Shown here: positions 25,790 through 34,836 of the stretch, piece by piece
Position numbering within the stretch: position 1 is the stretch's first letter
Layout of the letters: every line of letters starts with the position of its first letter
DNA from: Terriglobia bacterium
Lineage (GTDB): Bacteria; Acidobacteriota; Terriglobia; Bryobacterales; Bryobacteraceae
Reading direction: 5' to 3'
Assembly: GCA_020073615.1 (NCBI GenBank)
Contig: JAIQEX010000031.1
Location: 1-53,475 of the forward strand
DNA: 53,475 bases
The notes under the pieces: model-generated
Told to the model about the DNA's origin: nothing
The model's database searches: none
Seen by the model: only the letters and a program-made list of their open reading frames with translations
Made by a program: the position numbers and the translations under genes

Positions 25790-28700
25790 TCAACCCCGAA
25801 TGTCGCACCGCAGGCAGCGGCAGGACTCGTCGCCCGCTTCCGCGTCCGTGAGGCCCACCATCACTTCGTCTTCGCCCGCGACGCGCACCGCCGGTTTCAG
25901 CTCGGCGGAGCGGTGCCGCGGGCTGGTGCTGGTGGTCTCCGGCGGCTCCATGGAGTATTGGAACCCGCCGGCCAGGCCCGCGAAACGCTTCGCGCCCATC
26001 AGCCGCTCGTCGATCTTGCGCGCGGCCTTCTTGCCGAAGCCCATGGCATTGGACACATTGGACGCTCCGCTGATCGCGTCGCCGCCGGCAAAGAAGTTGG
26101 GCCGGCTGGTTTCGAGCGTGAAGCGGTCCACTACGAAAGTGCCGGCCTCGCGCAAGGTCAGCCCGGAGGCGCGCGCGAAATCCAGGTCCACGGTCTCGCC
26201 CACGGCCAGCACCACGGCGTCGCAATCGAGGCGGACGATTTCCGCGGTCACCACCGGTTTGCGCCGCCCCGAGGAGTCGTATTGGCCCAGCCGCGTCTTG
26301 GCGATTTCGAGCGCCCTCACATTGCCGCGGGCGTCGCCCACGATGCGGTGCGGCGCCGCCAGAAACAGGAATTTCACGCCTTCCTGCTCGGCCGCGTCCA
26401 CCTCTTCCTTGATGGCCGGCATGTCTTTCCGCTCGCGGCGATAGACGATGGTGGCGTCCACGCCCATACGCACCGCGGTGCGCGCCGAATCCACCGCCGC
26501 ATTGCCGCCGCCGATCACCGTCATCTTCCGCCCGAGTGCCGGATTGGTGCCCGTGGCCACCGACTCGAGGAACGGCAGCGCGGGCAGCACCCCCTTCAGC
26601 TCCGTGCCCGGAAGGTTTACCCACGATTCCTTCCAGGTGCCGATCGCCAGAAAGACGGCGTCGAACCCTTCGTCGAGCTCGTTCAGCGTGATCGCGGAGC
26701 CGACCCCGGCCCCGAACTGGAACTTCACTCCCAGGCGCCGGATCAGCTCCACTTCCTGCGCCAGCACGCGCTTGGGGAGCCGGTACTCGGGGATGGCGTA
26801 GCGCAGCATGCCGCCGGCTTCCGCCTTGTTCTCGAATACCGTGACGTCGTGGCCTACCAGGGCCAGGTAAAACGCGGCGGTCAGGCCGGCGGGACCGGCT
26901 CCCACCACTGCCACGCTCTTGCCCGTAGGCGCTTTCTTCCGCGCCGCGATGCGCGCCGCCAGAGGCTCGAAGCGATCCGTCAGCAGCACCGCATCGGCGA
27001 TGAAGCGGTGCACCTCGCGCATGTTCACGGGCGAATCCACTGTCTGGCGCCGGCAGCGGTCGTCGCAGGGATGCTGGCAGACGCGGCCGGTGGAGGCGGG
27101 CAGCGGGTTGTCGAGAAACACCGCCTCGAAGGCGTCGTCCGCGCGCCCCTCCTTCAGCAGGTCCAGGAAGCGCGGGATGTTCATGTGCAGCGGACAACTG
27201 TTCTCGCAAGGGGAGAGCGCCAGGCTGTGGCACACCCCCGCGCGGCAGCGCTTGGCGATGATGTGGTCGTCGAATTCGTGGCGGAAATGCCGCATGGTGG
27301 TGAGCACCGGGTTGGGCGCGGTCTGCCCCAGCCCGCACAAGGAGGTGTCGCGGATCATGCGGCCCAGCTCGTTGAGCAGGGTAAGCTGCGCCGCCGTGCC
27401 GGTGCCTTTGGTGAAGCCGTTGAGGATCTCCAGCGCCTGGTCCAGCCCCACGCGGCAGGGGACGCACTTGCCGCACGATTCCGAGTGGGTGAATTCGATG
27501 AAGTAGCGGGCGATGTCCACCATGCAGTTGTCTTCATCCATCACCACCATGCCGCCCGATCCCATGATGGAACCGAGCTGCGCGAGCGTTTCGTAGTCCA
27601 CCGCGGTATCGAACATTTCGTGCGGGATGCATCCGCCCGACGGTCCGCCGGTCTGCACCGCTTTGACCGTCCGGCCGGCGGCCGCGCCGCCGCCGATGTC
27701 GTACACGAACTTGGTCAGCGGCGTGCCCAGCGGCATCTCCACCAGCCCGGTGTTCTGCACCTTGCCCACCAGCGAAAAAACTTTGGTGCCGGCGCTCTTG
27801 GTGCTACCGATTTCGGTGAACCACGCCGGCCCCTTCAGCACGATGGGCGCGATGTTGTACCAGGTTTCGACGTTGTTGATGTTGGTCGGCTTGCCCTGCA
27901 GGCCCTTTTGCGCCGGGTACGGAGGCCGCGGGCGGGGCCGGCCGGAGAAGCCTTCGAGCGACGCAATCAGCGCCGTCTCTTCGCCGCACACAAACGCGCC
28001 CGCCCCCTCTACCATCTCGATATCGAAGTGGAACGGGCGGCCCAGAATATTCGCGCCCAGGATGCCGTATTCCCGGGCCTGGTCGATGGCGCGCGCCAGG
28101 TGGTGGACCGCCAGCGGGTACTCGGCGCGCACATAAACGATGCCCTGCGAAGCGCCGGTGACGTACCCGCCGATGATCATGCCCTCGAGCAGCCCGTGGG
28201 GGTCGCTTTCGATCTCGTTGCGGTTCATGTAGGCGCCGGGATCGCCCTCGTCGGCATTGCAGATGATGTACTTGCGGTCGTCCTTGGCTTTGGCCAGGAA
28301 TTCCCACTTGATGCCCGTGGCGTAGCCCGCGCCGCCGCGCCCTCGCAGCTTGGAGGCCTTGATCTGCTCGATCACCGATTCCGGCTTGCCGTCAATCAGC
28401 ACTTTGTAGAGCGCCTGGTAGCCGCCCACGGCGATGTACTCGTCGATATCGTCGGGCGCGATCAGGCCGCAGTTGCGCAGCACGATCTTCTTCTGCCCGC
28501 TGAAAAAGGGCAGCTCGCTCCACAGCGGCAGCTCGGGAAAGCCTTGTCCGTAGCGCAGATGCGCGGTGATGTGGTCCCACTCCTCGATCTTGCACCACGC
28601 CAGGTCGGGGGTGATGCGTCCCCGGCTGAGGTCGTTGAGAATACGCTCCACATCGGAGGCCTGCACCCGCCGCAGGATCACCAGCGGCTGGCCCGGCAGC

Positions 28701-28936
28701 CACACGCTGACCAGCGGCTCTTCCGAGCAGGCGCCGAAACAGCCCACCGCCGCCAGCCGTATGTCCAGCCCGTCGCGGTCAATGGCGTGCGACAGCGCCT
28801 GGTACACGCCTTCCGCCCCATTGCCGCGGCCGCAGGTGCCCATGCCCACCGCAATCCGCGGCATCGCCGGAAGCACTTTCGCCAGCCCCTCTTCACGCAT
28901 CGCGTTGAAGATGCCGATGTCCTCGATGCGGCTCAT
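25790..28936 (-). CDS. hoxF: HoxF (NuoF-type diaphorase) fused to GltD-like flavoprotein
   Basis: The 1048-residue protein has two halves. Residues 1 to about 555 are NuoF/HoxF. They contain a thioredoxin-like [2Fe-2S] region (C35, C66, C70), the NADH/FMN-binding GRGGAGYATG at 199-208, and a [4Fe-4S] site C488, C491, C494, C534. Residues about 560-1048 resemble the small subunit of glutamate synthase. They have Cys clusters at C564, C569, C577, C581 and C620, C624, C628, FAD-binding AVVGAGPAGLTAAF near 676, a second dinucleotide motif VIGGGNAAVDSA, and a final CRCLRC. A HoxF normally ends after the first half. The second half may add a second FAD and an NAD(P)H site. The TGs at the ends overlap hoxE by 4 bp. 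Confidence 0.92.
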   Translation of the reverse strand: MSRIEDIGIFNAMREEGLAKVLPAMPRIAVGMGTCGRGNGAEGVYQALSHAIDRDGLDIRLAAVGCFGACSEEPLVSVWLPGQPLVILRRVQASDVERILNDLSRGRITPDLAWCKIEEWDHITAHLRYGQGFPELPLWSELPFFSGQKKIVLRNCGLIAPDDIDEYIAVGGYQALYKVLIDGKPESVIEQIKASKLRGRGGAGYATGIKWEFLAKAKDDRKYIICNADEGDPGAYMNRNEIESDPHGLLEGMIIGGYVTGASQGIVYVRAEYPLAVHHLARAIDQAREYGILGANILGRPFHFDIEMVEGAGAFVCGEETALIASLEGFSGRPRPRPPYPAQKGLQGKPTNINNVETWYNIAPIVLKGPAWFTEIGSTKSAGTKVFSLVGKVQNTGLVEMPLGTPLTKFVYDIGGGAAAGRTVKAVQTGGPSGGCIPHEMFDTAVDYETLAQLGSIMGSGGMVVMDEDNCMVDIARYFIEFTHSESCGKCVPCRVGLDQALEILNGFTKGTGTAAQLTLLNELGRMIRDTSLCGLGQTAPNPVLTTMRHFRHEFDDHIIAKRCRAGVCHSLALSPCENSCPLHMNIPRFLDLLKEGRADDAFEAVFLDNPLPASTGRVCQHPCDDRCRRQTVDSPVNMREVHRFIADAVLLTDRFEPLAARIAARKKAPTGKSVAVVGAGPAGLTAAFYLALVGHDVTVFENKAEAGGMLRYAIPEYRLPKRVLAQEVELIRRLGVKFQFGAGVGSAITLNELDEGFDAVFLAIGTWKESWVNLPGTELKGVLPALPFLESVATGTNPALGRKMTVIGGGNAAVDSARTAVRMGVDATIVYRRERKDMPAIKEEVDAAEQEGVKFLFLAAPHRIVGDARGNVRALEIAKTRLGQYDSSGRRKPVVTAEIVRLDCDAVVLAVGETVDLDFARASGLTLREAGTFVVDRFTLETSRPNFFAGGDAISGASNVSNAMGFGKKAARKIDERLMGAKRFAGLAGGFQYSMEPPETTSTSPRHRSAELKPAVRVAGEDEVMVGLTDAEAGDESCRCLRCDIRG

Positions 28937-29517
28937 TCGTGTCGCTCCTGTCCCAGGGCATCGACCTCGCGCGCCAGCGCCCGCTCATTCATGTGCCCGC
29001 AGATCCGATGGTCCAGCTCCACCACCGGCGCCAAGGCGCACTGGCCGAAACACGCCACCGTGCGGATGGTGAACTTGCCGTCGGGCGTGGTCAGCGTCAG
29101 CTTATCGGCGCCGGCCTGGCCGGGAGCCTCCTCCATGCCGAGTTCCAGGCGCAGACTCTCCAGCAGCGTGCGCGAGCCGCGCGTGTGGCACGCCGTTCCC
29201 CGGCAGATGCAGATGGTGTGGTCCCCCTGGGGCTCGCGGTTGAACAGCGCGTAGAAGGTGACCACGCTGAAGATCTGCGAGAGCGGGATGTTGGTTTTTG
29301 CCGCAATATAGCTCAACTCATCGGCGCACAGGTACTTGCGCGGATTGCGCTCCTGGACCGCTTCCAGGATGCCGAGCAGAGCGCCGGGACGGCCGTCGAC
29401 GCGGGCAATCACCTCGTTGATGAAGGCGTATTTGGCGGCGTCCGGCGGATTGCCGGCGGCAGCAGTCTCGCCAGTGCGGGCAGATGGGTTGCGAAGGCTG
29501 GGTTCAGGGTGATTCAT
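28933..29517 (-). CDS. hoxE: Hydrogenase diaphorase subunit, NuoE-like
   Basis: The 194-residue subunit is a thioredoxin-fold [2Fe-2S] protein of the NuoE/HoxE family. Ligands are in CICRGTACHTRG and VACFGQCALAP. The helical N-terminal part with YLCADELSYIA is typical, and the first 25 residues are a low-complexity extension. It is the first gene of the operon, 17 bp downstream of a palindrome that overlaps its promoter. It overlaps hoxF by 4 bp. Confidence 0.92.
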   Translation of the reverse strand: MNHPEPSLRNPSARTGETAAAGNPPDAAKYAFINEVIARVDGRPGALLGILEAVQERNPRKYLCADELSYIAAKTNIPLSQIFSVVTFYALFNREPQGDHTICICRGTACHTRGSRTLLESLRLELGMEEAPGQAGADKLTLTTPDGKFTIRTVACFGQCALAPVVELDHRICGHMNERALAREVDALGQERHE

Positions 29518-29533
29518 AGCAGACTTTAGGACC

Positions 29534-29552
29534 TGTATAGCTCAATTATACA
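29534..29552 (-). promoter_or_regulatory. Palindromic operator over the hox -10 box
   Basis: TGTATA and TATACA form a perfect 6-bp inverted repeat with a 7-base spacer at 29534-29552. On the minus strand the palindrome contains TATAAT (29545-29550), a consensus -10 box about 28 bases before the hoxE start. A divergent Rrf2-type regulator gene lies about 200 bp away. Binding by that regulator is inferred. Confidence 0.6.
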
Positions 29553-29616
29553 ACATCGGAACATCGGTCCGGCAGCTATAGGGGCTTCGGCCGTCGAATA
29601 ATTCTACAGGCAATTT

Positions 29617-29630
29617 CACCCAGTTGGGTG
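29617..29630. promoter_or_regulatory. Second inverted repeat in the hox-rrf2 intergenic region
   Basis: CACCCA-GT-TGGGTG is a perfect 6-bp inverted repeat. It lies between the hox promoter and the rrf2 start. It may be another operator or an mRNA hairpin; there is no further evidence. Confidence 0.3.
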
Positions 29631-29749
29631 CGCGAAAAACTCCTATCCGGCTCATTCCGACCTCCACACTCCATATAAAACCCGCCTTTTGAATGTGGCA
29701 CTTAGAATGCACTGCGATAGCGGGCAAAAGGACCCGCACGGTCTCCGCT

Positions 29750-30202
29750 ATGCAACTGACACGAGCAGCAGACTACGCCATCCGGGTGATGATCCACCTG
29801 GCCGGCTTGCCGCAGGGAGCGCGTGCCAGCCGCGCGGAACTGGCCGGAGTGGCCGAGTGTCCCGAACAATTCCTATCCAAGGTGCTGCAAAGCCTGACTC
29901 GGTCGGGGCTGGTGAACTCCCACCGCGGCAACACCGGCGGCTTTGAGCTGCCGCGCATCCACCGTACGGCGTCGCTGCTGCAGGTGGTCGAGGCCATCGA
30001 GGGCCCCATCCGCCTGAATATCTGTCTGGACTCGGAGCGCTCCTGCCAGCGCCAGGACAACTGCCCGTCGTTTCCCATCTGGGCTGAAGCGCAGCAAGCG
30101 TTGGTGAACGTGCTAAAGAGCGCCACCATTGGCGAGCTGGCGGAACGGATGGCGCCCGCCGGCAAGGATGGCACGGTGGTCGAAATCCCCAAGTGGAACT
30201 AG
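29750..30202 (+). CDS. Rrf2-family transcriptional regulator
   Basis: The 150-residue protein has the Rrf2/IscR winged helix at the N terminus (MQLTRAADYAIRVMIHLA; FLSKVLQSLTRSGLVNSHRG, then GGFEL). Three cysteines, C92, C99 and C105, lie in the loop that holds the Fe-S cluster in IscR, NsrR and related sensors. It is divergent from the hydrogenase operon, so it probably controls hox in response to oxygen, NO or Fe-S status. The ATG at 29750 places the HTH at the start as in the family; the frame stays open to 29693. Confidence 0.9.
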   Translation: MQLTRAADYAIRVMIHLAGLPQGARASRAELAGVAECPEQFLSKVLQSLTRSGLVNSHRGNTGGFELPRIHRTASLLQVVEAIEGPIRLNICLDSERSCQRQDNCPSFPIWAEAQQALVNVLKSATIGELAERMAPAGKDGTVVEIPKWN

Positions 30203-30300
30203 CGGGGCTGCGCCGCGGACCGGCCAGCAATCCCGGCACGCCCACTCGACGCGAAGCCGGGGAGGGCGCAGCGCAGCAGAGCCGCCAGGGCATCGCCTCG

Positions 30301-31068
30301 TCAGGGGTTGGTGAAACCCGTCACGGAATCGATTCTCCCGTCTGGCCGGAACACGAAGACGCTGGTGCCGGCCATCCGTTCTTTCCCGTCGCCCGCCACC
30401 GCAATCCAGTCGGCAAGCACGGTGCCCTGGCATTGCCGGACCGTCCCTTTCCGCTCGAGCCGGATGCCCGGCATGAACCGCTGTGCGGCGCCTGTGTGAG
30501 CCGTCAGGTCCGCCAACCCGTCGAGCACGCTGAACCGGTCGCGAAAGAGAATCCCCGGCGCCGCAATCCCGGCAAACGTCTCCGCGCGCGCGGTATCGCC
30601 GGCAATGCTCCACGCGCCAAACCAGATATCGACTGCGCTGGCCGCGTCCGCGTACACTTCGTTCGCCACCGCGTTGGCGAACAGCGAGAGCTGAAACCGC
30701 CAGCCTTGCACGTGTTCGTCGCGCGGGCCCGCTTCGGCGAATTCGTGCCGCAGGTGTAAGCGCGTGCCCGCTTCGTCCGGCTCCAGGCGGATGGTCACCC
30801 GCGAGCCTCCGGGCGGTACCGGTTTCCCGGCGGCAAAGCCGTAGGTAAACACGATCCGCTCGGGAGGGCGCACTTCCAACACCTCACCCAGAGATTCCAC
30901 GCCGTTGGCATGGCGTATGTACACCTTGCCTCCCGGCGTGGCCTCGATGGTCGAGCCGGCCCCCCACCAGGCGGCCCATCGCGGGCTGTCGGTGAAGAAT
31001 CGAAAGACGGTTTCCGGCGTCGCGCGAATCACCACGCTTCGGTCCAGATGGTATGGCAGTTCCGGCAT
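30301..31068 (-). CDS. SRPBCC/AHSA1-domain protein with C-terminal NTF2-like part
   Basis: The 255-residue protein has an N-terminal AHSA1-like SRPBCC domain (residues about 8-140). It starts with VVIRATPETVFRFFTDSPRW and continues with WWG and the PPERIVFTYGF strand. The C-terminal 110 residues (IWFGAWSIAGDTARAETFAG to VFRPDGRIDSVTGF) look like a SnoaL/NTF2-like fold. The ArsR-family regulator gene lies 6 bp upstream in the same direction. Such ArsR-SRPBCC pairs are common, but their ligand is generally unknown. Confidence 0.82.
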   Translation of the reverse strand: MPELPYHLDRSVVIRATPETVFRFFTDSPRWAAWWGAGSTIEATPGGKVYIRHANGVESLGEVLEVRPPERIVFTYGFAAGKPVPPGGSRVTIRLEPDEAGTRLHLRHEFAEAGPRDEHVQGWRFQLSLFANAVANEVYADAASAVDIWFGAWSIAGDTARAETFAGIAAPGILFRDRFSVLDGLADLTAHTGAAQRFMPGIRLERKGTVRQCQGTVLADWIAVAGDGKERMAGTSVFVFRPDGRIDSVTGFTNP

Positions 31069-31074
31069 AAGTCC

Positions 31075-31425
31075 TCACAGTCCTGGTTTCTTCTTACGGC
31101 GGCGGGGCTTGGGGCCCCGGCGCGTTTCCTCCAACTCGGCGGCCAGCTTGAGCTTCCAGAGCGCGTCATCCCACATGCGCTCGAGGATCTCCGCGACCGG
31201 GCCCAGCGCCTCCCGGCGCGCCCGGTAGAAGCGGTTGCGCTGCGCCGTGCGGGCCTCCACCAGACCGGCCTCCACGAGCGTCCGCAACTGCAGGGAGACC
31301 GCTCCGAAGGTAACGTCCGGCATGGCCCGGTGAATCGCCCCCGCGGTCTGCTCCTGGTTCCAGACCAGGCGCAGAATCTCGCGGCGGCGCGGCGAAGCGA
31401 TGGCGTTGAGCGCGGCGGGCCCCAT
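31075..31425 (-). CDS. ArsR-family transcriptional regulator
   Basis: The 116-residue protein is a winged-helix regulator with AIASPRRREILRLVW and TFGAVSLQLRTLVEAGLVEA, followed by the RFYRARREAL wing. No cysteine-rich metal site is visible, so it is more like the ArsR proteins paired with SRPBCC genes than metal sensors. A perfect 22-bp palindrome lies 7 bp upstream of its start, which fits autoregulation of the two-gene operon. The tail is Lys/Arg-rich. Confidence 0.9.
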   Translation of the reverse strand: MGPAALNAIASPRRREILRLVWNQEQTAGAIHRAMPDVTFGAVSLQLRTLVEAGLVEARTAQRNRFYRARREALGPVAEILERMWDDALWKLKLAAELEETRRGPKPRRRKKKPGL

Positions 31426-31431
31426 GCGATG

Positions 31432-31453
31432 TAATTTAGTTTAAACTAAATTA
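31432..31453 (-). promoter_or_regulatory. 22-bp perfect palindrome, probable ArsR operator
   Basis: The half-site TAATTTAGTTT is followed directly by its exact reverse complement AAACTAAATTA. It is AT-rich in a GC-rich neighbourhood and ends 7 bp before the ArsR start codon. Autorepression by the ArsR protein is inferred from position and symmetry. Confidence 0.75.
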
Positions 31454-31647
31454 TATGTCAAGAGGTAATTGTGTAATTGTGCCACACGGGGCCCACCACC
31501 GGGCTTCTCCAGCCGCGCCCAATAAAGGCAGAATCGAAGCCTGGCCTACAAACGGCGAGCTGTTGGACGCTGCCGAAAAGGCGCGGTTCGACATCCTGCT
31601 AACCCGTGCCCGGCCTCAGTGTGGTGCGCGCTTGACGGCGCTCAGTC

Positions 31648-34600
31648 TCACCGGCTCGCCAGTTTCCTCCCCGCGTCCAGGCTGTCGAAATTCAGAATGG
31701 CGTTGAACACCAGGAAGTAACTGCCCTTGGTCTCCGCCCTCCAAAAAGGGTTATTCGAGAACAGCACCACGTGCCCCTGGCCATAGGGCGCGTCGATCAC
31801 GGCGGCGTGCTGCGCCAGTTCTCCGCCGTTGTCGAGCAGACCCGAGACCAGCAGTTCATTGGCATTGGCATAGCGCAGAACCACGCGCGGGCGCGCCGCC
31901 GGCGGGATCACGTTCACCGGGTTGCGAAGCTGCTCGTCGGTCAGGGGCAAGGCCTCCCAGGCTTCCGCGTGCGGTTCTTCGGGGGGTTCTACGGGCGACC
32001 GCGCCTGGGGAAGATCGGGATCGTCGGCCGTGCCTCGTCCCGTAGGCCGCTCGCGTTCCTCGGGGCCGCGCCGGCCGCCGCCGCCGCCCGCCATGTTCGT
32101 CAGGTTGAACACCGGGGGATTGGAAGCGAAAATGGCGAGGTTGTCGGCATACCCGTAGACGATCGGACTGGCGGCATCCACGGTCTTCGAGCGCAGGGCC
32201 GAACCGGTCACCTTCAGCCGCGCCGCCGGCGCGATGCCGACGCCCGGCGCGAATCCGAACGACACGGCGAAATTGGCGGTGTCGTTGGCGGTGATCAGCA
32301 GGCCACCCTTGCGGACGAACTCCTGCAAATGCTCGAGGCCGCCCCAGCCGAGCCCGGGGCGCATGTCGTCGGTCTCATCGATCTTCCCCAGGTTCGGGGT
32401 CAGCGCGGTGACTTTCCACGGCAGCGGATTCCCGAACATAGGCATGCCGCTGACGATCGCCTGCGGATTGCCGCGCACGCCGGGCGCAAACACGATCGCG
32501 TCGTACCTGGCGCGCAGGTCGCCCTCGCGCGCCACCGTTTGCGTGCTGATGTAGTCGTACGGTATTTTCAGGCGGTCGAACTCCAGGCGCCACCAGCCTT
32601 CGGCCTGCGTGCCCAGCCAGGTGTGCATGAGCGCGATGCGCGCCGCGCGCAGGGGATGGGTTTTCACTTCCGGCGCGGCGGCCACGGCATAAGCGCGCAC
32701 GCCCAGTTCCGCGCCGGCCTTGTTCAGTTCGCCCGCGGCGATATTGCGGAGAACGAACGAGCCGCGGTTGAACTTCCGTCCGGCCGCTTCAAACGGCTCC
32801 TCGGCCGCCTCGAAGGACGCATTCGGAAAGCGGTACCGCAGGGTGATCAGAGCGCTGTCGGCGTTGTGATTGATAAGGAAGATCTCACCCGAGTTCTCCA
32901 CGCCGCCGGGCGCTTCGACGCGGCCCTCGCCGCGAGTCATGCTGGCGTCCAGCACCTTCAGATCGGTCACCCGCGCCACCTGCACGTTGCCTAACTCGCC
33001 GAAGGTCCACCCGGTGTCGTCGTAGATGCTCTTCTGCGGATCGTTGACCGCCCAGTACTGGTAGTCCAGCAGGGCATCGGCGATGCGGCTGTAGGGCTGA
33101 TCCATACGCAGCACATAACTGCCGGCGGGGAAGGTGCGCGGCTCGGGCTTGGGTTTTTCGGCGGGCTTGCGCTCGCTGCCGTCGGCGGCAGCCTCGTCGG
33201 TTGCACCCGCCCCGCCAGCGCCGCCGGCGGCCCCGGAGCCACTGCGTCCGCCGCGGCCTCCGCGCGGCGCCTTCTTCCCCGGCATCATCACGATGAAGGG
33301 CGCGCTCACCCGGGAGATTTCGCAGCCCTGATCCTGGAACATGCGCAGCAGGTCGGCCTGCGCCCCGAGCCGCGGATCGTCCGCCGGAAACACGTAGGCG
33401 GCCGGCCCCTCGGTGCGCGGCTTCTCGATGGAGCGCTTCGCCTTGGCATAGAAGTTGCGCAGGAACAGCTTGTTGTTGGAAGCAAAGTATTCGAGCGCGG
33501 TCAGAATCCCGGTCTGTTCGTAGTTGTTGTTGTTGCGCTGCGACCACTTCGTCTTGGGAAGCGGCGGATTCTGCTTGTACCAGGTGCGCGCGTACTCGTT
33601 CGGGCGGAGCGTGCGCTCCTCGGTATCGGCGCCGCCGTTGCCGAAAGTCTCGTAGAGGCGGCTGATGCCGTTATGCATCGCGGCAATGAACATCAGGTAG
33701 CTGGGAGACCAGGTGTCGAAGGTGCCGTGGGTGAAGACGCCGGGCATTCCCAGGCGGGTCATCTCGGAGACGTTGTTCCAGCCCAGCATCTGCCATTCGC
33801 CCGCCAGAATGGGATCGATCCACGCGTTGTACGGGCCATCGCCCACGGTGTTGTCGTAAAGGTAAGGCACAGATTCATGCAGATCGTGCAGCACTTGCGC
33901 CTTCCACCCCACGAAGGTCTTGAGGACGTTGCGCGTGAGCTGCAAGGTGAGCCCCATGGAGTCGCGGTTGTTGTCGTGGGCGACGTAGTGGCCCCAATAG
34001 ACCAGCGGCGGCCACTGCTTGCCGGGATTCTCGCGGTGCCAGCGATAGATGTCCACCATGCGGTCGCGCCCGTCCACCTCCACCACGGGCGTGATCAGCG
34101 TGATCACGTTTTCGCGGATGTGGCGGATGTACGGACTCTCGTCCACGGCCAGGCGGTAGGCCAGCTCCATGAGAGCGGTGGGCGCTCCGGTCTCGGGCGA
34201 GTGGATGGTGCCGGTGATGTAGTAGACCGGCGTGGACGCGGCCACCAGTTTCTCGGCCTCGGCATCGTCCAGGTTGATGGTGCGCGGGTCGGCCAGCTTG
34301 GCCAGGCGGGCGCGGTTCTCATCGAGGGAGGCCAGCAGCCGCTCGGCGGCAACCGCGACCGCGATCATCTCGCGGCCCTCTTCGGTCTTCCCTATGCTGA
34401 AGACCTTCACGCGCGGGCTGGCCTTCTCCAGCATGCGCATGTAGCGATAGACCTCCTCGGCGTAAGGCAGGATGCCGGGCGCGCCCGCCACGTCGCCAAG
34501 AACCGCCTTGGGCGTAGGCACGTTCTTCGAGGCGGGCAGATAATCGGTCAGCGGCGAGTTGAAGAACTTCTCGGTGGTGTACTCCCGGATCTTCCTGGTG

Positions 34601-34719
34601 TACTCCTCGTCGACGGGCTGGCTCGCATCGCGCCCCGGCTTGAGGGCAACGCTGCCGGTGGGCTGGCCGAAGAGGGGAAGGGAAAGGACTACCGAAGCAA
34701 GGCACCAACTCAATCTCAT
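31648..34719 (-). CDS. Large secreted M14-family zinc carboxypeptidase-like protein
   Basis: The 1023-residue protein begins with a signal peptide (MRLSWCLASVVLSLPLFGQ). The N-terminal third is an M14 metallopeptidase domain, with zinc-ligand pair in IHSPETG (HxxE), VVEVDGRDR, HDNNRDSMGLTLQLTRN and a further His in VLHDLHESVPYLYD. A Gly/Ala/Glu-rich linker lies near the middle. The C-terminal part carries strand-rich and GATase-like segments (LITANDTANFAV, GQGHVVLFSNNPFWRAE). Such large peptidases are common in Solibacter-type genomes. The CAT at 34717-34719 is chosen for the signal peptide; the frame stays open to 34803. Confidence 0.85.
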   Translation of the reverse strand: MRLSWCLASVVLSLPLFGQPTGSVALKPGRDASQPVDEEYTRKIREYTTEKFFNSPLTDYLPASKNVPTPKAVLGDVAGAPGILPYAEEVYRYMRMLEKASPRVKVFSIGKTEEGREMIAVAVAAERLLASLDENRARLAKLADPRTINLDDAEAEKLVAASTPVYYITGTIHSPETGAPTALMELAYRLAVDESPYIRHIRENVITLITPVVEVDGRDRMVDIYRWHRENPGKQWPPLVYWGHYVAHDNNRDSMGLTLQLTRNVLKTFVGWKAQVLHDLHESVPYLYDNTVGDGPYNAWIDPILAGEWQMLGWNNVSEMTRLGMPGVFTHGTFDTWSPSYLMFIAAMHNGISRLYETFGNGGADTEERTLRPNEYARTWYKQNPPLPKTKWSQRNNNNYEQTGILTALEYFASNNKLFLRNFYAKAKRSIEKPRTEGPAAYVFPADDPRLGAQADLLRMFQDQGCEISRVSAPFIVMMPGKKAPRGGRGGRSGSGAAGGAGGAGATDEAAADGSERKPAEKPKPEPRTFPAGSYVLRMDQPYSRIADALLDYQYWAVNDPQKSIYDDTGWTFGELGNVQVARVTDLKVLDASMTRGEGRVEAPGGVENSGEIFLINHNADSALITLRYRFPNASFEAAEEPFEAAGRKFNRGSFVLRNIAAGELNKAGAELGVRAYAVAAAPEVKTHPLRAARIALMHTWLGTQAEGWWRLEFDRLKIPYDYISTQTVAREGDLRARYDAIVFAPGVRGNPQAIVSGMPMFGNPLPWKVTALTPNLGKIDETDDMRPGLGWGGLEHLQEFVRKGGLLITANDTANFAVSFGFAPGVGIAPAARLKVTGSALRSKTVDAASPIVYGYADNLAIFASNPPVFNLTNMAGGGGGRRGPEERERPTGRGTADDPDLPQARSPVEPPEEPHAEAWEALPLTDEQLRNPVNVIPPAARPRVVLRYANANELLVSGLLDNGGELAQHAAVIDAPYGQGHVVLFSNNPFWRAETKGSYFLVFNAILNFDSLDAGRKLASR

Positions 34720-34836
34720 TCCACAGACTATACCGCAATGCGCGTGGGGGAGGACTCCGGGAAGAGGGCTCCGCGCCTGCCCGGTTGAATCTTTCGTGTA
34801 CACTGTAAGCCATCAAAGGTCCAGAGGAACAAATTC

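Noticed and set aside
25241-29254. Very long open frame on the plus strand opposite hoxU, hoxF and hoxE
   Set aside because: It is a shadow of GC-rich coding DNA on the other strand; its translation is rich in Arg, His, Ala and Gly and matches no family, while the minus strand shows clear hydrogenase motifs.
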